From Candidatus Zipacnadia bacterium (GTDB lineage Bacteria > Armatimonadota > Zipacnadia > Zipacnadales > Zipacnadaceae), in the NCBI GenBank assembly GCA_029821455.1, contig JALGTI010000164.1:1-6675 (forward strand): DNA of 6,675 nt. Reading direction: 5' to 3'. Shown here one piece after another: positions 5,627 to 6,675 of the stretch. Position 1 is the first letter of the stretch, and each line of letters begins with the position of its first letter. Under the pieces are notes generated by a model. It was not told where the DNA came from. It was given only the letters and a program-made list of their open reading frames with translations, and searched no databases. The translations under genes were made by a program, and so were the position numbers.

Positions 5627-6675
5627 TATTGTGTTTGTTCCTGGCCCAGCACAGGGCCTTCCGGGGCATCTGGCAGCAGCGTGTTGTCATCTGTGGTCGC
5701 GCGGTCAAGTTGCTCCTGTGTGAGGCCTTCGGCGCCCCGGAGGTCAGCGCCCTGCAGTTGCGCTTCGTTGAGGTTGGCGTCTTGCAAGTGCGCGTCTTTC
5801 AGGTTCGCTCCCTGCAGATCCGCTCCCCATAGATAGGCTCCCTGCAAGTTTGCACTACTAAGATTGGCCCCGGTCAGTTTCGCTTTCCACAGGCGTGCGC
5901 CCTCCAATTGGGCTTCACTGAGGCTACAGTTATCCAGAGACGCTCCCCACAGTTCCGCCCCGTTGAGCTGCGCCGTCCAGAGGCGGGCTCCCTCCAGGTG
6001 AGCGCCGGTCAGATCAGCTTTGTCAAGCCGTGCACCCCAAAGCTCTGCTTCCTGCAAGTGGGCACCGCTAAGGTTGGCCCTCTGCAGGTTGGCTTCGCCG
6101 AGGTTGGCGCCCTCCAGATGGGCCTTGGTAAGGATGGCCTCCTGCAAGTCAGCACCAATCAGGATGGCGCCCTTCAGGTGGGCTTCATTGAGGTCGGCGC
6201 CGTTGAGGTGGGCGTCGCGAAGATCGGCAGCTTCCAGGTGCGCAGCGCTGAGGTCGGCCTGTTCCAGATGTGCAGCGGTCAGGTCCGCCTCGCGCAGGTC
6301 CATGCTGCTGAAGTCAAGGGCAGAAGCGCCCTCCCCCTCTCCCCTACTCCAGTCCTGCCCAAGAATTGTGAGTGCCGCCTGAATGTCCCGTGGAAGTGGC
6401 TCCTCCGCAGACGCCTGGTCGCCCTGCCAAGGACACCGCTCCCGGACACAAGCGGCCAGCACTTCCAGAATCGTCGCCCGGTACTGGTCGTAGTTTCGGG
6501 CGAGGCGCTCCAAAGCGTAGATTCCGCCCAGGCGGACCTCAAGCTTCTCGTTCCCAAGCTGCTCAATCGCGTGGGTGAAGCGTTCGGTGACCTGACCCTT
6601 CTTGGCCACCTCCACATCCTTTTCCATCGCCGCAACGCGCTTCCAGTAGAAATACAGGCCCATCAGCAACGCACC
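5626..6675 (-). CDS. Pentapeptide-repeat protein with ERFxxAIEQLG N-terminal module, N-terminus outside the window
   Basis: The frame is open from the window edge to TAG at 5626-5628, leaving 349 codons. The TTG at 6669 and ATG at 6663 are probably internal: GALLMGLYFYW looks like the end of a membrane helix. Numbering from 6669, residues 25-82 carry GQVTERFTHAIEQLG, LEVRLGGIYALERLAR and ATILEVLAACVRERCPW, a module that commonly precedes pentapeptide domains in membrane-anchored proteins of cyanobacteria and other bacteria. Residues about 116-312 are 39 uninterrupted pentapeptides of A(D/N/H)LxxA type, with central Phe or Leu at 120, 125 and so on to 310. This predicts a right-handed quadrilateral beta-helix of nearly ten coils. 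A short acidic, Gln-rich tail follows. The function of such proteins is generally unknown. The domain differs from Qnr/MfpA gyrase mimics in having the extra N-terminal module, so no resistance role is claimed. Confidence 0.94.
   Translation of the reverse strand, partial: GALLMGLYFYWKRVAAMEKDVEVAKKGQVTERFTHAIEQLGNEKLEVRLGGIYALERLARNYDQYRATILEVLAACVRERCPWQGDQASAEEPLPRDIQAALTILGQDWSRGEGEGASALDFSSMDLREADLTAAHLEQADLSAAHLEAADLRDAHLNGADLNEAHLKGAILIGADLQEAILTKAHLEGANLGEANLQRANLSGAHLQEAELWGARLDKADLTGAHLEGARLWTAQLNGAELWGASLDNCSLSEAQLEGARLWKAKLTGANLSSANLQGAYLWGADLQGANLKDAHLQDANLNEAQLQGADLRGAEGLTQEQLDRATTDDNTLLPDAPEGPVLGQEQTQ

Noticed and set aside
5736..6315. 30-base periodic sequence as a CRISPR or tandem-repeat array
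   Set aside because: The repeats are degenerate, contiguous without spacers, and fully explained by in-frame pentapeptide codons.
6020..6382. 120-residue Ser/Arg/Ala-rich plus-strand repeat protein
   Set aside because: Its regularity is only the complement of the 15-base pentapeptide periodicity on the minus strand.
5626..6675. Pentapeptide protein as a Qnr/MfpA-type fluoroquinolone resistance factor
   Set aside because: The N-terminal module and probable membrane segment, the long uninterrupted repeat and the lack of typical Qnr features do not support this; the repeat alone is not evidence.

Overview
The window is GC-rich bacterial DNA in which every convincing gene lies on the minus strand. 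Reading in that direction (high to low coordinate) it holds: (1) the C-terminal part of a pentapeptide-repeat protein, 6675-5626, whose start is beyond the window; (2) a complete Gfo/Idh/MocA-family oxidoreductase, 5500-4451; (3) the secretion signal and first domain of a pectate-lyase-superfamily protein, about 4190-3949, cut off abruptly; (4) the 3' end of an IS3-family insertion sequence, about 3948-3636, with a nonsense codon in its transposase; (5) a gene-poor stretch, 3635-3290; and (6) a very large secreted GH42-like (beta-galactosidase-like) glycoside hydrolase, starting at 3289 and open to base 1, where it leaves the window.

A secreted multidomain hydrolase with a GATase/trimerisation-like module, a Pectate_lyase_3-type beta-helix protein, a Gfo/Idh/MocA dehydrogenase and a pentapeptide protein with a conserved ERFxxAIEQLG N-terminal module is a combination typical of carbohydrate-degrading Planctomycetota, Armatimonadota, Lentisphaerota/Verrucomicrobiota-like or related environmental lineages. 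The phylum is inferred from gene content only and is not secure. Codon use looks similar across the genes.

How the genes may work together: the hydrolase and the (now broken) beta-helix protein would act outside the cytoplasm on plant or microbial polysaccharides, and the dehydrogenase could oxidise a released or modified sugar inside the cell. The genes are separated by 125 to several hundred bases, so they need not be one operon. The pentapeptide protein has no evident link to sugar metabolism.

The main points for a second look are the junction where a beta-helix gene N-terminus runs into an IS3 transposase 3' end, with both outer halves missing; a perfect -35 hexamer in the IS terminus facing the hydrolase gene; the unusually regular pentapeptide domain (39 uninterrupted repeats with a 10-residue Asp/His alternation and Trp at 20-residue spacing); and the hydrolase, which keeps a candidate acid/base Glu but has no obvious Glu at the usual nucleophile position. 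I see no CRISPR array, tRNA, rRNA or defence system, and nothing that convincingly amounts to a new multi-gene system.
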